Shown one piece after another: positions 47,674 to 58,146 of a stretch of 64,000 nucleotides of DNA. The notes under the pieces are model-generated. The model was given only the letters and a program-made list of their open reading frames with translations. It ran no database searches and was not told where the DNA came from. The stretch's first letter is position 1; every line of letters starts with the position of its first letter. Origin of the DNA: Lepus europaeus (Eukaryota; Chordata; Mammalia; Lagomorpha; Leporidae). Both the position numbers and the translations under genes were made by a program. The DNA is taken from the NCBI RefSeq assembly GCF_033115175.1, contig NC_084834.1:11939294-12003293 (forward strand), read 5' to 3'.

Positions 47674-49249
47674 CCTGATGAAATTTTCCTTTTCCCTTCA
47701 GTACTGAGACAAGTGCACAAGGGCCAGCGGGGACTCCATCGTGACAAAGCGAGGACAGTCACCTGTTCCTTCTACCACGGCCCTGGGCTCTCCCGGCCCT
47801 GGCTCTGCTTCCAAGTCCAGCAGGAGGAGGGGGCAGGGGGCCCGAGCACAGCTGGCTGTGGAGTTGCCAGAACCCCCCCAGGGCAGGCCTGGCCTCTGTG
47901 CAGAGAGGGGGCCCAGCAGGGGGCTCTGCCTCCCTGGTGTCAGAGGGGCCCCAGCAGGGGAGACTGGGCAGTGGGGCTCCCTGCACAGCCCTCCAGCCCT
48001 TCCTTCCCAAGGCTGCGAGAGAAAGACGGGGCTATCAGCCATGGCTCCGCACGTAGGAGTAAAGGCAGCGCCATCCTCTGGGGCCCTCCGTCAAGTCTGG
48101 GCCACTGGCAACCAGCGAGGCCCGGCAGCCCCAGCCCGCTCTCTGGATACAGCTCCTACACCGTAAAACACAGGGCCCGGCCTTGGCCCAGGCGCCTCCA
48201 AGTCCACACCCTGTCCTCCGAAAAATGGCCAGGCGGGTCCCTGCTTCAGGGTCCAGTGCCAACAGGCACGGCCTGCTCACAGCGCTGCTGCTTAGCACCC
48301 AAGACCGTGCGGGTGGAGGTCCTAGTGGGCGGGCGAAGGGTGAGGGGGCACAGGTCTGGGAACAGGACAGCCGGGCACACACAGCCCAGGGGGAGTACTC
48401 CTCTACAGAACCCAGAGTTGCGCCCAGAGTGTAACACACACGTAGACATCTTCCTAAGCCAAACCAGCGCACCACCAGTGGGCAGAGCCGCGCCAGGCCA
48501 CAGAGTCACCTCTGTGTCCCGGCTCCTCCCGCTCCCACGGCCCACCCCACCCATCAGCTTCTGGGAAGCTCTCTGCCAGGTGCCGGGCACCGGGGCCCCG
48601 GCCCATGAGGCCATGAGGCAAGCCCTCGGCGCTGGGGGCCACAGGGCAGGGACGTGGACACAGACCTACCCAGCCCGCCCCTGGAACTCCGCGTCCAGAC
48701 ACCGGCTCAGGCAGAGCGTCCTCCTCTCTGAACTTCACCGGACAGAGCACCTAGGGGGGTTCTGCCCCTAGGGGGGTTCCTCCTCTCCAGCACCAGGAGG
48801 GGAGAGGCCTGGGGGACCACAGAGCAGCCCCCTAGCAGCCGAGGGGACCCTTCCTCCCAGAGCAGCCCTGGGGTGGGATTCGTGCTCTGAGAGTCCCGGG
48901 CACTCTGGCTCCCCTTCGGAAGCCGGCGATTCTTAAGTCTTCGCGTCCAAACCGGGGCCAGCGGGCTCCTCTCCCTCCACTCCTCACCCGCTGCTAGGGT
49001 TCGCAGCCAACACCTGGGCTTATCGCCCCTTAGCCTTGCCCTCCCCAGGGTGGAAGGCCAGCGGGTCACAAACAGGAGGACTGCAAGCAGAAACAGGGCC
49101 TAGGGTTCAACTGCCGGCCAATCCGCCCCCGGGCAGCTCCCGCGGGGACCCACCGTCCTCAGCCTCCAGGGCTGGGGTTTCAAGAAGTAAGGGGCACAGA
49201 GGCACAGTGCGACCCCACCGCAGTAACCCTCCCCAGGGTCACAGGGCAA
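47674..49249. other. Intron 1, 5' part next to the CpG island
   Basis: 1.6 kb, GC-rich, SINE-free. It holds a CTCF-like CCAGCAGGGGGCTC at about 47912-47925 and a small direct repeat CCTAGGGGGGTTC (48750-48780). No exon recognised. Confidence 0.5.
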
Positions 49250-50021
49250 GCCAGGACAAGCCGCCGAGCCCACCCTGGCGCTGCTCCAACCAGGGTCGGG
49301 CTGGGGGCTGCTCTGGCCCGCACCGATCCGTCAGACCCCCACGCCCACCCCGGGGGGCTCCGCACGTCCAGGCCACCCTGGTCGGAGCTCAGCAGCCCCA
49401 GGTCGGACCCCAGATCCTCAAAGAACCTGCAAGCGGGAGCTGAGCACAGCGTGGCTTGAGCGGAACTCGGGGTCCCAGGGCGACCTCCGGGATGGGTCCA
49501 AGAGGGGGCAGCCTGAGCCGGACCGCCAAACGCGCTCGGCACCGGCCAGAAATAGCCCAGAGCCACCCTCCTGGGTCGGGCGGGGTGGGGGCGGGGTGGG
49601 GGGGGCGCCGGGGCGCCTCCGCTGCTCTCCGGCTCCAGCTGCCCATCCGCCGATCACCTGCAGCCGGAACGTGGCCTGGGAGGGAGCGGGGGCAGGGGAT
49701 ACCGTTCCTGGAAAGCAAAGTCCAGGAGGCGCCGGCCCCCCACCGTCCACGGCAGCGGCCCCCGGGGCTGCCCATCCGCCCCGCGTGCCCCGCGCACGCC
49801 GGGTCCCCGCCTTCCAGCGCCGGTACCCACGCTCCGGGTGCCCGTCTCCGGCTCCCGCATCCCGCGCCCCGCAGAACCGGCCGCGCGCCTGTGACCTCGC
49901 CGCCCTCCATCGCAGCACACGGGGACGCGTCCACGCGCGCAGCCAGGCTCCGGGTCCCAGGCACCGCGGAGCCCCCACTCCCCGCCCCCCGCCGGCCGCG
50001 CGCGCGCTCGCTCCCGCTCAC

Positions 50022-50156
50022 CTGCAGCTCGGGCGGCCCCGCGCACTCGCCCGCAGGCCCCGGCGGCCGGCGACAGCAGCAGCAGCGGCGGCGGCGGCGC
50101 GGTCCGGCCGTGCGTCCGCGAGCACTGCCCGCGCCAGGCCCCCTCCCTGCGTGCGG
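50022..50156 (-). other. SLC39A14: SLC39A14 noncoding first exon (5' UTR)
   Basis: Predicted from a TATA box at 50186-50181 (start about 25-30 nt downstream, near 50155) and a consensus donor CTGCAG|GTGAGCG at 50021. The roughly 134-nt exon is very GC-rich, has no ATG on the sense strand, and contains a run of CCG and CTG triplets (50074-50099). It would splice to the exon 2 acceptor at 20563. The exact start and possible other first exons (for example an acceptor-like cttgcag near 49430) cannot be settled without transcript data. Confidence 0.65.
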
Positions 50157-50180
50157 CCGGCCCCGCCGCGCATGCCCGGC

Positions 50181-50240
50181 TATATACCCCGCGCGTCACG
50201 GCGCGCCCCGCCCTCGCCGGGGCTGCCACGTGGGGCGGCG
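50181..50240 (-). promoter_or_regulatory. SLC39A14: SLC39A14 core promoter: TATA box, CRE-like half site, E-box
   Basis: On the minus strand GGGGTATATAGCCGGG places TATATA at 50186-50181. Just upstream is CGTGACGCG, a CRE/ATF half site (TGACG, 50198-50194). Further up is a palindromic CCACGTGG (CACGTG at 50227-50232). ATF/UPR control of ZIP14 is reported in the literature as I recall it; that these sites mediate it is inference. Confidence 0.6.
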
Positions 50241-50678
50241 CTCGGAGGCCGCCCGGCCCGGCCCGCAGGCCCCGCCTCCCGCGGAGCCCGGCCCGGGAGG
50301 CCTCGGCCCGCGGCGGCGCCCCACCTGCGCCGTGCCTGCGTCTGGACACGTCTCCTTAAGGAGCCGCGCGCGCCGCCGGCGCCGGGATGCGCTCGGGGCA
50401 GGCGGCGGCGCCCCGGGGCTGCTGGCTCTTGGGCCCCTTGCGGCCGGCCGAGCGTTCACTTTTCAGACCAGCCCGCCCTTGCCGGCAGCCAGGTCTACTA
50501 GCCCGAAGCCCGGGCACGTGGGTCTCTGTGCGGGATGGCGCGGAGCGGGCCTGCTGAGACGGGGGGCGGGCCTGGGAGAGGCAAACTTGCTGGGAAAACG
50601 AGCCGCCCCTTGAACTTGCCCTGGTCCCGCTCCCTGCGCGGCCGAGCCCGCCCTCGGCGCCTGGCCTGGGAGGCCCGC

Positions 50679-50695
50679 GGGGGGGGGGGGGGGGG
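50679..50695. repeat. G17 homopolymer
   Basis: Seventeen consecutive G at the upstream edge of the CpG island. Confidence 0.85.
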
Positions 50696-50700
50696 AGCCG

Positions 50701-51635
50701 GTCTGGCCTGGCTGCGGGCAGCCCGGAGGCGCCCAGCTGGCTGCGGCCACGGCTGCAGGCAGGGAGGGTCCGGGGACGGCCCCCCACGATGGCGGGGGGA
50801 GGGTCCCCGCTCCCACCCCGCCAGTGGCAGGAAGGCCCTGGGGCTGGGGGGGAGAGGAGAGCCAGCCCCGGAGCCAGGAGAGAGGGCTGGCCAGGTTCTT
50901 TGTCTCCGGGCAGAGGCACTAGCTGGGTGCTGAGTTTGAAAACTCAATTATCCTCGCCCTGTAATTACGGTGCTGCAGTGGGCACAGCCGGCAGTGAGGA
51001 ACCCCGGGCTCGTCTCAGAGTAATGATACCTCTGCAGCGTTGCCCTCGGAGCCCCTCATCTTCCCAGTAACCCTTTCAGCCTCTAACGTTGCGTGGGCCC
51101 TCAGTGATCCAGTGCCCACTACCGAGATACAGTAACCCCCCCCCCACAGGCCCCCAAAGCCGGCCTCGCAGGCGGGGTGCCCACACGCCCCTCCAGGGCC
51201 TCTCACAGCATCCGCACTTGTTTGCCACCAGGCTAGAGGTACAGCTGCTAAAGTCCACATACACAACCCCGAAGCTGATAAGCTATCAGTCACCCACTAG
51301 GGGACGACAATTAATTATTAACGTGGCAGCTCCAAATTAAAAGGTCTTCAACTCTGCCCCTCCACCCCCGCGAAATCCTTTATGTCCTCTGAAAATCCCA
51401 CCCGGTTCTACTGCTGGGTGTTTGGTGCCTGCTGCCCGCTTTGGGGCCCCAGTCTCTCTTCCCTCCACTTAAAGTGCTGCCTTGTGCTCTCGCCACTCCC
51501 TCCCTCCCCTTTGTCAGAATTCTCACTCTTCACGCACTTCTGACTCCACAGCACTTCCTGAATCTTCCCAAGGATACTCGATCCACTCTTACACGTTTTT
51601 CTTTCCTGTAACCCACATTCTAAATTATTTAACGC
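50701..51635. other. Region upstream of the SLC39A14 promoter
   Basis: About 930 nt falling from GC-rich to mixed composition; no repeat recognised. May hold promoter-proximal elements, none identified. Confidence 0.45.
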
Positions 51636-51912
51636 TGGGGCTGGGGCTGGGGCACAGTAGGCTAAGCCTCCGCCTGCAGCACCAGCATCCCATATGGGTG
51701 CCAGTTCCTGTCCCGGCTGCTCCTCTTCCGATCCAGCTCCCTGCTAATGGCCTGAGATAGCAGTGGAAGATGGCCCTGCACCACATAGGAGACCTGAAAG
51801 AAGCTCCTGGCGCCGGCTGTTTGCAGCCATTTGGGGAGTAAACCTGTGGAGGAAGATCTTTTTCTCTGCTATTCTACCTCTCAAATAAATAAATAATCTT
51901 TTTTAAAAAATT
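51636..51912 (+). mobile_element. C-repeat SINE
   Basis: GGGGCTGGGGCTGGGGCAC head; tail CTCAAATAAATAAATAATC. Confidence 0.85.
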
Positions 51913-52037
51913 AAACACTGCAACTCCAGTATAAATAATACCATAGTGGACAAACATTTCACAATGTCCCTTAAATGTGCATTGCATTAGTGTCTTACAT
52001 TGTAGTTCAATTTTTTTTTTTTTTTTTAAAAAGTGGT

Positions 52038-52340
52038 GGGGCCAGCACTGTGGCATAGCAGGTAAAGCCACCGTCTGCAGCACCGGCATCCTATATGGGC
52101 ACCAGTTCAAGTCCCGGCTGCTCCACTTCCCATCCAGCTCTCTGCTATGGCCTGGGAAAGCAGTAGAAGATGGCCCAAGGCCTTGGGTCCCTGCACCCAC
52201 GTGGGAGACCCAGAGGAAGCTCCTGGCTCCTGGCTTCGGCCTGACCCAGCCCTGGTCATTGCAGCCATCAGGGGAGTGAAACACAGGAAAGATCCTTCTC
52301 TTTCTGTAACTCTTTCAAAATAAATTCATTTGTTTTAAAA
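52038..52340 (+). mobile_element. C-repeat SINE
   Basis: GGGGCCAGCACTGTGGCAT head; tail CTTTCAAAATAAATTC. Confidence 0.88.
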
Positions 52341-52412
52341 ATGGTGTTAAACCCATTCCAATGATTCACGATCATTGCTGGGCTGCAACCATAAAGCTAA
52401 AACTATACAGTT

Positions 52413-53066
52413 TGAGGTCCGGCGCTGTAGTGCAGTGGGTTAAAGCCCTGGCTTGCAGTGCCCACATCCCATATGGGTACTGGTTCAAGTCTCGGCTGCT
52501 CCACTTCCAATCCAGCTCTCTGCTGTGGCCTGGGAAAGCAGTGGAAGATGGACCCAAGTGCTTGGGCCCCTGCACATACATGGGAAACCTAGTGAAGCTC
52601 CTGACTCCTGGCTTCAGATCAGCTCAGCTCTGGCCGTTGCAGTCATTTGGGGAGTGAGCCAGCGGATGGAAGACCTCTCTCTCTGCTTCTACCTCTCTGT
52701 GTGACTTTTTTTTTTAAAGATTTATTTATTTGAAAGACAGAGTTACAGAGAGAGGTAGAGGCAGAGAGAAAGTCTTCCATCCGCTGGTTCACTCCCCAGA
52801 TGGCTGCAATGGCAAGAGCTAGGCCTATCTGAAGCCAGGAGCCAGGAGCTTCTTCCTGGTCTCCCACATGGGTGCAGGGGCCCAAGCACTTGGGCCATCT
52901 TCTACTGCCTTCCCAGGCCACAGCAGAGAGCTGGACCGGAAGTGGAGCAGCCGGGGTAGAACCAGTGCCCATATGGGATGCTGGCATTTAGGCCAGGACG
53001 TTATCCCACTGTGCCACAGCGCCGGTCCCCAACTCTTTCAAATAAATAAAATAAATCTTTTAAAGA
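52413..53066 (+). mobile_element. C-repeat SINE split by an inverted SINE
   Basis: Body 52413-52705 (GTCCGGCGCTGTAGTGC to CTCTGTGTGAC) and tail 53030-53066 (AACTCTTTCAAATAAAT). The gap holds an antisense SINE. Confidence 0.85.
52706..53029 (-). mobile_element. C-repeat SINE nested in the previous copy
   Basis: T10, AAAGATTTATTTATTTG to GCCACAGCGCCGGTCCCC; full length. Confidence 0.9.
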
Positions 53067-53417
53067 AACTATTATAGTTTACTTATACTTTTTCCTTAAA
53101 ATTACTTTAGCTATTATGTCCCAGCTGTACTATCCCCTGAGCAATAAATGTACCCTTTATGGACATTTTGAAATGTTTTTAAAGTTCTATTCTTTTGAGA
53201 ATGGTAACAGGTGAATGATTAGAGCATTTTGATATTTTTAAATTTACTATGAAAATTTCATGAACCTACAGCAAGGTTCAATATTCAGTTGAGCAAGAGA
53301 TTATGTACACAACTGATGTGTCACATAAGAAGTGCATTCATGAAAGTACTTTCTAGAACCAGCTTGTCACTGTATCTCAAAGTCAGCACTGTGTTTCACA
53401 TGGTCAGTGTTTGAAAG
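53067..53417. other. AT-rich intergenic stretch before the minisatellite
   Basis: 350 nt of AT-rich sequence; no repeat recognised. Confidence 0.45.
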
Positions 53418-54288
53418 CAGCCGTGCTGTGACAGGACCCCGGACAATGCAGACTGCGTAGTGACCAGTGGAGGCCTGTGTGTGACAGCCGTGCTGTGACA
53501 GGACCCCGGACAGTGCAGACTGCGTAGTGACCAGTGGAGGCCTGTATGTGACAGCCGTGCTGTGACAGGACCCCGGACAATGCAGACTGCGTAGTGACCA
53601 GTGGAGGCCTGTGTGTGACAGCCGTGCTGTGACAGGACCCCGGACAGTGCAGACTGCGTAGTGACCAGTGGAGGCCTGTGTGTGACAGCCGTGCTGTGAC
53701 AGGACCCCGGACAGTGCAGACTGCGTAGTGACCAGTGGAGGCCTGTGTGTGACAGCCGTGCTGTGACAGGACCCCGGACAGTGCAGACTGCGTAGTGACC
53801 AGTGGAGGCCTGTGTGTGACAGCCGTGCTGTGACAGGACCCCGGACAGTGCAGACTGCGTAGTGACCAGTGGAGGCCTGTGTGTGACAGCCGTGCTGTGA
53901 CAGGACCCCGGACAGTGCAGACTGCGTAGTGACCAGTGGAGGCCTGTGTGTGACAGCCGTGCTGTGACAGGACCCCGGACAATGCAGACTGCGTAGTGAC
54001 CAGTGGAGGCCTGTGTGTGACAGCCGTGCTGTGACAGGACCCCGGACAGTGCAGACTGCGTAGTGACCAGTGGAGGCCTGTGTGTGACAGCCGTGCTGTG
54101 ACAGGACCCCGGACAGTGCAGACTGCGTAGTGACCAGTGGAGGCCTGTGTGTGACAGCCGTGCTGTGACAGGACCCCGGACAATGCAGACTGCGTAGTGA
54201 CCAGTGGAGGCCTGTGTGTGACAGCCGTGCTGTGACAGGACCCCGGACAATGCAGACTGCGTAGTGACCAGTGGAGGCCTGTGTGTCG
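53418..54288. repeat. 67-bp minisatellite, 13 copies
   Basis: Units start with CAGCCGTGCTGTGACAGGAC at 53418 and every 67 nt to 54222. Copies are nearly identical. The visible variation is an A/G site (GGACAATG or GGACAGTG, in order A G A G G G G G A G G A A) and one CCTGTATGTG in copy 2. No stop in any minus-strand frame, so three long overlapping open frames appear; a repeat artefact. Confidence 0.98.
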
Positions 54289-54837
54289 AGCTTTCCCGTA
54301 CAATCCCTACACTCGTTACTAGAGCCGAGACACGTCCGAGTAATCGCCACGTGTATCACATGTATGGCTTACTCACCAATCTGTGAGCTACGGCAAGAAA
54401 GATCCCCTAAGTGTGTAAGTGTGCCGCGTGTGAAGAGACACCTGCTCGGCACACCCGGACTTGCTGTGTCCGAGCCCACACACGACTTGAGAAGCTGTTT
54501 TGTCAGGCAGCGAGAACCGTGGCGAGGCCAACAAGCCAGGCCATGCCAAGCCGAGAACACGCTGTGAAAAATGTACCGGAACCTTCCCAGGTATTTTGCT
54601 GCTTTCTATCAAAAATAGTCAACATGACACAAAAGCCACTTTGTCTGTTGTGCAATGAATGAAAGGGTTTGTGCGCTCGGCGTCCTACCTGCAGGACAAA
54701 CCTGTCTCTTTGTTCTTCATGCTAGAGGCTGTGCAAGCTCTCAATGATGGTTTCCAATCGATTTGCGTGCGCTCATGTCAATTTCTTTGGTGTAGCTGCA
54801 GAATTGGAAGTTTGAGACCCAGCAGGTGAACCCACCT
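54289..54837. other. Unclassified segment right of the minisatellite
   Basis: About 550 nt with more CpG than the surrounding intergenic DNA (CCGAGACACGTCCGAG, GTGCCGCGTGTG). No known repeat or exon recognised. Confidence 0.45.
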
Positions 54838-54930
54838 TGATTACAGGAGGCTCCTGAATAGATCCGACGCCCTAACGCAACACCTTGCACATAACAGAGT
54901 CTCAATAAATATTTGCTGGGTGGAGGAACA
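54838..54930 (+). mobile_element. MIR 3'-end fragment
   Basis: CACCTTGCACATAACAGAG and CTCAATAAATATTTGCTGGG are the sense MIR end. Confidence 0.65.
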
Positions 54931-56029
54931 GGCCAGCTCACTGGAGGTTTCATGTTGGGCAATATTTAAGGGAACGGAGCACAGAAATTGGGCACTTTTG
55001 CTGTTCCCGGTGCCCTTCCGATAAGATCCCCCAGCCGCCTGCCAGGAGATGGAGACAGACTTCCCATAGATGAGGAAGGGGAACGGCTTTGAGCAAGAGG
55101 CCACAGCAGTGAGACCCCAGCCCTGACTGGCAGCTGGCGAGGGTGGAGCCTCCTCGCTGGTTTGTACTGCCAAGGTGGACAAGTGGATCACTGGGTGGGG
55201 TGGGGACAGGAACTCTTCCCCTCCCCAGCTCTTGGGCCAGCTCAAGGCTGAGCTGGGTAAGCCGGGTTCGGCTACAGACAGGTTACAGCTTTCCTTAACA
55301 AGGAAGAAAAGCACGTCGCTTTGTATTAAAAGGTACACGCACCGGGGTTTGCAGAAGACAGGTCCCTACAAAGGAAATAAGAAAATGAGGTTTTATGAGG
55401 GGCTGTCGTGTGGAGTGACCGAGCCACAGCCATAGCCACAGCCACAGCCACAGCGGAGTTGCCGGAGCTCAGCACAATGGAATCAAGCAACTTGTAAAAC
55501 GGGCCAGTTTTCCTAGAAACAGAGATTCATAGCAGCCTCTCCGAATGGGCCACATTGACCTGAGCCAGCGTAAAGAAAACTCCTGTTAGGATCACCTTGG
55601 GAATGATTCCAGAAAGAGCCCATTCGACCATGAACCCGACTTGTTTTTTCTTTTTGGTAATGCTAGCCGACTTCAAGTCACTGATGAGCACGGACATCCA
55701 TGGGTGAGGCGGTAGGGGTGTGCTTCCCACCGTTCACTCCAAATCCTTGCCCCCACATGAGGCGGGAATTCAAAGCAGAGGCCTGAGGCCGGGGTGTGAG
55801 TGAGAGCAGGATTATGTAAAGCGAGAATACACTGGGGCTGAGTGTGGGAGGAGAGATGCCCGCAGGGAGAGGGCGCAGAAGGCCGGAGGGGCGCTCCCGA
55901 GCCCGCCCCCCACTGACGGCACAGAGGTGGTGCTGTGACTGGGCAGACAGGCAGGCTGGAGTGTGGGCTGTGTCCCGGGAACCCAGGCCTTCTAGGAGCT
56001 TCATGGCAGCTCACGTGGAGCTCATGATT
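54931..56029. other. Intergenic stretch with a hexanucleotide repeat
   Basis: 1.1 kb; (GCCACA)5 at 55423-55453. Nothing else recognised. Confidence 0.5.
55423..55453. repeat. (GCCACA)5 hexanucleotide repeat
   Basis: Five units, the second changed to GCCATA. Confidence 0.9.
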
Positions 56030-56286
56030 AAGAGATTTGTGGATTGACTTTGAAAGGCAGAGGGAGAGAGAGACACAGATCTCCCATCATTCCCTGACAG
56101 CTGTGCAGTAACCAGGGCTGGGCCAGGCCCTCCATCTGGACCTCCCGTGGTGTCAGGGGTCTGAACATCTGGGCCACCACCTGCTTTCTCAGGTTCATCA
56201 GCAGGGAGCTGAATCAGAAGTGGAGCAGCGGGGACTTGAACGGCAGCTTCAACACGGGACGTCCCAGGCAGCGGCTAACTCCCTGC
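56030..56286 (-). mobile_element. Old C-repeat SINE
   Basis: GACTTTGAAAGGCAGAGGG to CAGCGGCTAACTCCC; diverged. Confidence 0.7.
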
Positions 56287-56874
56287 CTGTTCTCACATGA
56301 ACGTGGTGGAAGAGAAGGGACGTTTCTAAGCTTTGCTCTTTCCTTAGCCCCCATCCTGCAAGAACAGCTCCTCAGAGGGCAATCCGTGCCGCGCTTCGGG
56401 CAGGCAGAGGCGTTTCCCAGTATTTAGCTCGACTCCCCATGCTAAGGAGGCTCCTCGGGGTGGCATGTTCTGATTCCTTCCAGAGCGAGCTACAGGGAAC
56501 CGGAAACGAAAGCCAGCAATTGTCACCCCACAACTCCGATGAGCGTTAATTACCCTCGGGAGGAAGTGTGGCCTTCAAGGCAGCTTTCCTGAGCAGGGCC
56601 ACGGCCTTTCCTGTAGCCTATGGAGCAGATTTCTCGGGTGCCTGCTGGGGGGCGGGCCTGGCTTCCCAAGTGTGGGGGGGTCAGAAGTAATACAGAAGGG
56701 TCTATGTAACTCAAGTCCAAGGACTCACGTCCTAGGGCCCCACCTCTTGTCAGCCAACAGTTGGACTGAAACATCTTCAGAAGCCTCCACTGTTAACCCT
56801 GATAGCTTTAGCAACTCCCCCCACCACAGAAATACTGGAAAAAATAAATAAAAGTTGGCTCTACGGCACGTACC
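56287..56874. other. Intergenic stretch, nothing recognised
   Basis: About 590 nt. Confidence 0.45.
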
Positions 56875-57110
56875 CTAGAGTGATTTGTGCATGTGCTCCA
56901 ATTTGTGGGTGCACACTGGCTCAGAACGTGCCCTGCGGTCCTTGTGTTCTGTGACGCTGGCAGTGATGTCTCCAGTCGTCTCTGACTTCAGGTGACTTTT
57001 CCCGGCCACTCTAGCTAAAGGTTTGCCCACTTTGTCCATCTTTTCGAAGAACCAACTTGTGGTTTTGTTCATTTTTCTTCTGCTGTTCTGTTCTCTATGA
57101 GTTCCTGCTC
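56875..57110 (-). pseudogene. L1 ORF2 remnant
   Basis: The minus strand reads NKTTSWFFEKMDKVGKPLAR and later GDITASVTEHKD and HKLEHMHKSL. This matches the order of the conserved L1 ORF2 segment just before the reverse transcriptase core (NKTSSWFFEKIDK...PLARL...GDITTD). A short, decayed LINE-1 piece with no function expected. Confidence 0.8.
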
Positions 57111-57463
57111 GGATCGTATTTTTTTGAAAACTTTTTTGTCCTTGCCTGTGAGTGTGTAGCCGGCCAACAGAACTGCAAGCTGCCGGGTGGGGGAGGGGGT
57201 ATTTGCATTACCCCTTTGGTCCTAAGGCGTGGTGTGCTGGTGACACCGACCACCGTGCTGTCAGCAGCCTTGCGCTTCTGGTGTGCAAGACTCTGTCCTT
57301 GGTGGTCTGTGGTTTCACCAGGGCGGACCTGGCAACGGATTTGCTTTTCTTTCTCCTGAGGAGTGTCTTCAGTTAGATGACCCGCAGCTGTCTTTAAGTC
57401 TGAAAAAATAGTCTTTATCTTCTCTGTCACCCATCCTTTGTTTTCACCTACAGGGACTTCTCA
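57111..57463. other. Intergenic stretch next to the L1 remnant
   Basis: 350 nt, perhaps further decayed L1; not certain. Confidence 0.4.
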
Positions 57464-57840
57464 CTTTTTTTTAAAAAATTATTTATTTACTTGAAAGAGT
57501 TGGGGGGGGGAGAGGGAGAGGGAGGGAGGGAGGGAGAGAGAGAGAGAGAGGGAGGGAGGTCGGTCTTCCATCTGCTGGTTCACTCCCCAGACGGCCACAA
57601 TGGCCAGAGCTGTGCTGATCCAAAGCCAGGAGCCAGGAGCTTCTTCCGGGTCTCCCACGCGGGTGCAGGGGCCCAAGCACTTGGGCCATCTTCCACTGCT
57701 TTCCCAGGCCACAGCAGAGAGCTGGATGGGAAGTTGGAAAGTGGAGCAGCCAGGACTCGAACCAGCACCCACATGGGATGCCAGCACTGGAGGCGGCAGC
57801 TTAGCCCACCATGCCACAGCACCGGCCCCAGTGCCGGCCC
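57464..57840 (-). mobile_element. C-repeat SINE with expanded GGGA tract
   Basis: T8, TTATTTATTTACTTGAAAG; a (GGGA)n/(GA)n expansion at 57507-57556; ends GCCACAGCACCGGCCCC. Confidence 0.9.
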
Positions 57841-57908
57841 TCCTTTTCCCTGGTTTTCATTTCTACCTCTCTGTGACACCAGCCTCAGGAGCTTCTGCAG
57901 TCTGGATC

Positions 57909-58146
57909 ATTTTTTTTTTTTTAAACATTTATTTATTTGTAAGGCAGAGAGAGTGAAAGGGAAGGAAAATCTTCATCCACTGATTCATTCCCAAAATGGC
58001 TGCAATGGCTGGGGCTGGGCCAGGCTGAAGCCAGGCGCCAGGAGCTCTTCCCGGTTTCTCACATGGGTGGCAGGGGCCTTCTCTGTTGTCCTCCCAGGCG
58101 TGTTAGCAGGGAGCTGGATCAGGAGCAGAGCCACAAGGCTGGCCCC
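57909..58146 (-). mobile_element. C-repeat SINE with deletions
   Basis: T13, AAACATTTATTTATTTGTAAG to CCACAAGGCTGGCCCC; missing part of the head. Confidence 0.82.

Larger units (their letters stand above)
20564..50021 (-). other. SLC39A14: SLC39A14 intron 1 (about 29.5 kb)
   Basis: Spans from the first-exon donor (50021) to the exon 2 acceptor (20564). About half is SINEs, listed separately. The larger SINE-free stretches are 23080-24450, 29710-31730, 33970-35420, 35745-37250, 39610-41670 and 47675-49250. Apart from microsatellites, a MIR, CTCF-like motifs and GC-rich sequence I see nothing in them, and no additional coding exon of known type. Confidence 0.75.
49250..50700. promoter_or_regulatory. 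CpG island at the SLC39A14 promoter
   Basis: Dense CpG and very high GC over about 1.4 kb, strongest at 49560-50460 and free of SINEs. It covers the predicted first exon and start site. Long open frames on both strands here result from the lack of AT-rich stop codons. Ends with an 18-mer-scale G run at 50679-50695. Confidence 0.85.

Noticed and set aside
47659-48771. Plus-strand open frame of 370 codons
   Set aside because: GC-rich intronic sequence; no recognisable domain, low-complexity composition, no splice or promoter context.
49389-49440. Alternative SLC39A14 first or second noncoding exon (acceptor-like CTCCCGCTTGCAG)
   Set aside because: Only an acceptor-like string; no matching donor or transcript evidence, so not listed as an exon.
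50388-50394. Metal response element TGCGCTC upstream of SLC39A14
   Set aside because: A single 7-nt match in a very GC-rich region is expected by chance, and MTF-1 control of ZIP14 is not something I can support.
49456-50613. Open frame of about 385 codons on the plus strand (and a 301-codon one at 49596-50501)
   Set aside because: It lies in a CpG island where stop codons are rare; composition is Pro/Arg/Ala-rich with no domain, and both minus-strand frames are equally open. It overlaps the SLC39A14 promoter.
53418-54288. CRISPR-like array
   Set aside because: Period is constant but there are no unique spacers; the whole 67-nt unit is repeated, in a mammalian genome.
53367-54359. Minus-strand open frame of 330 codons with repeats
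   Set aside because: A by-product of the 67-bp minisatellite lacking stops in any frame; no unique coding part.
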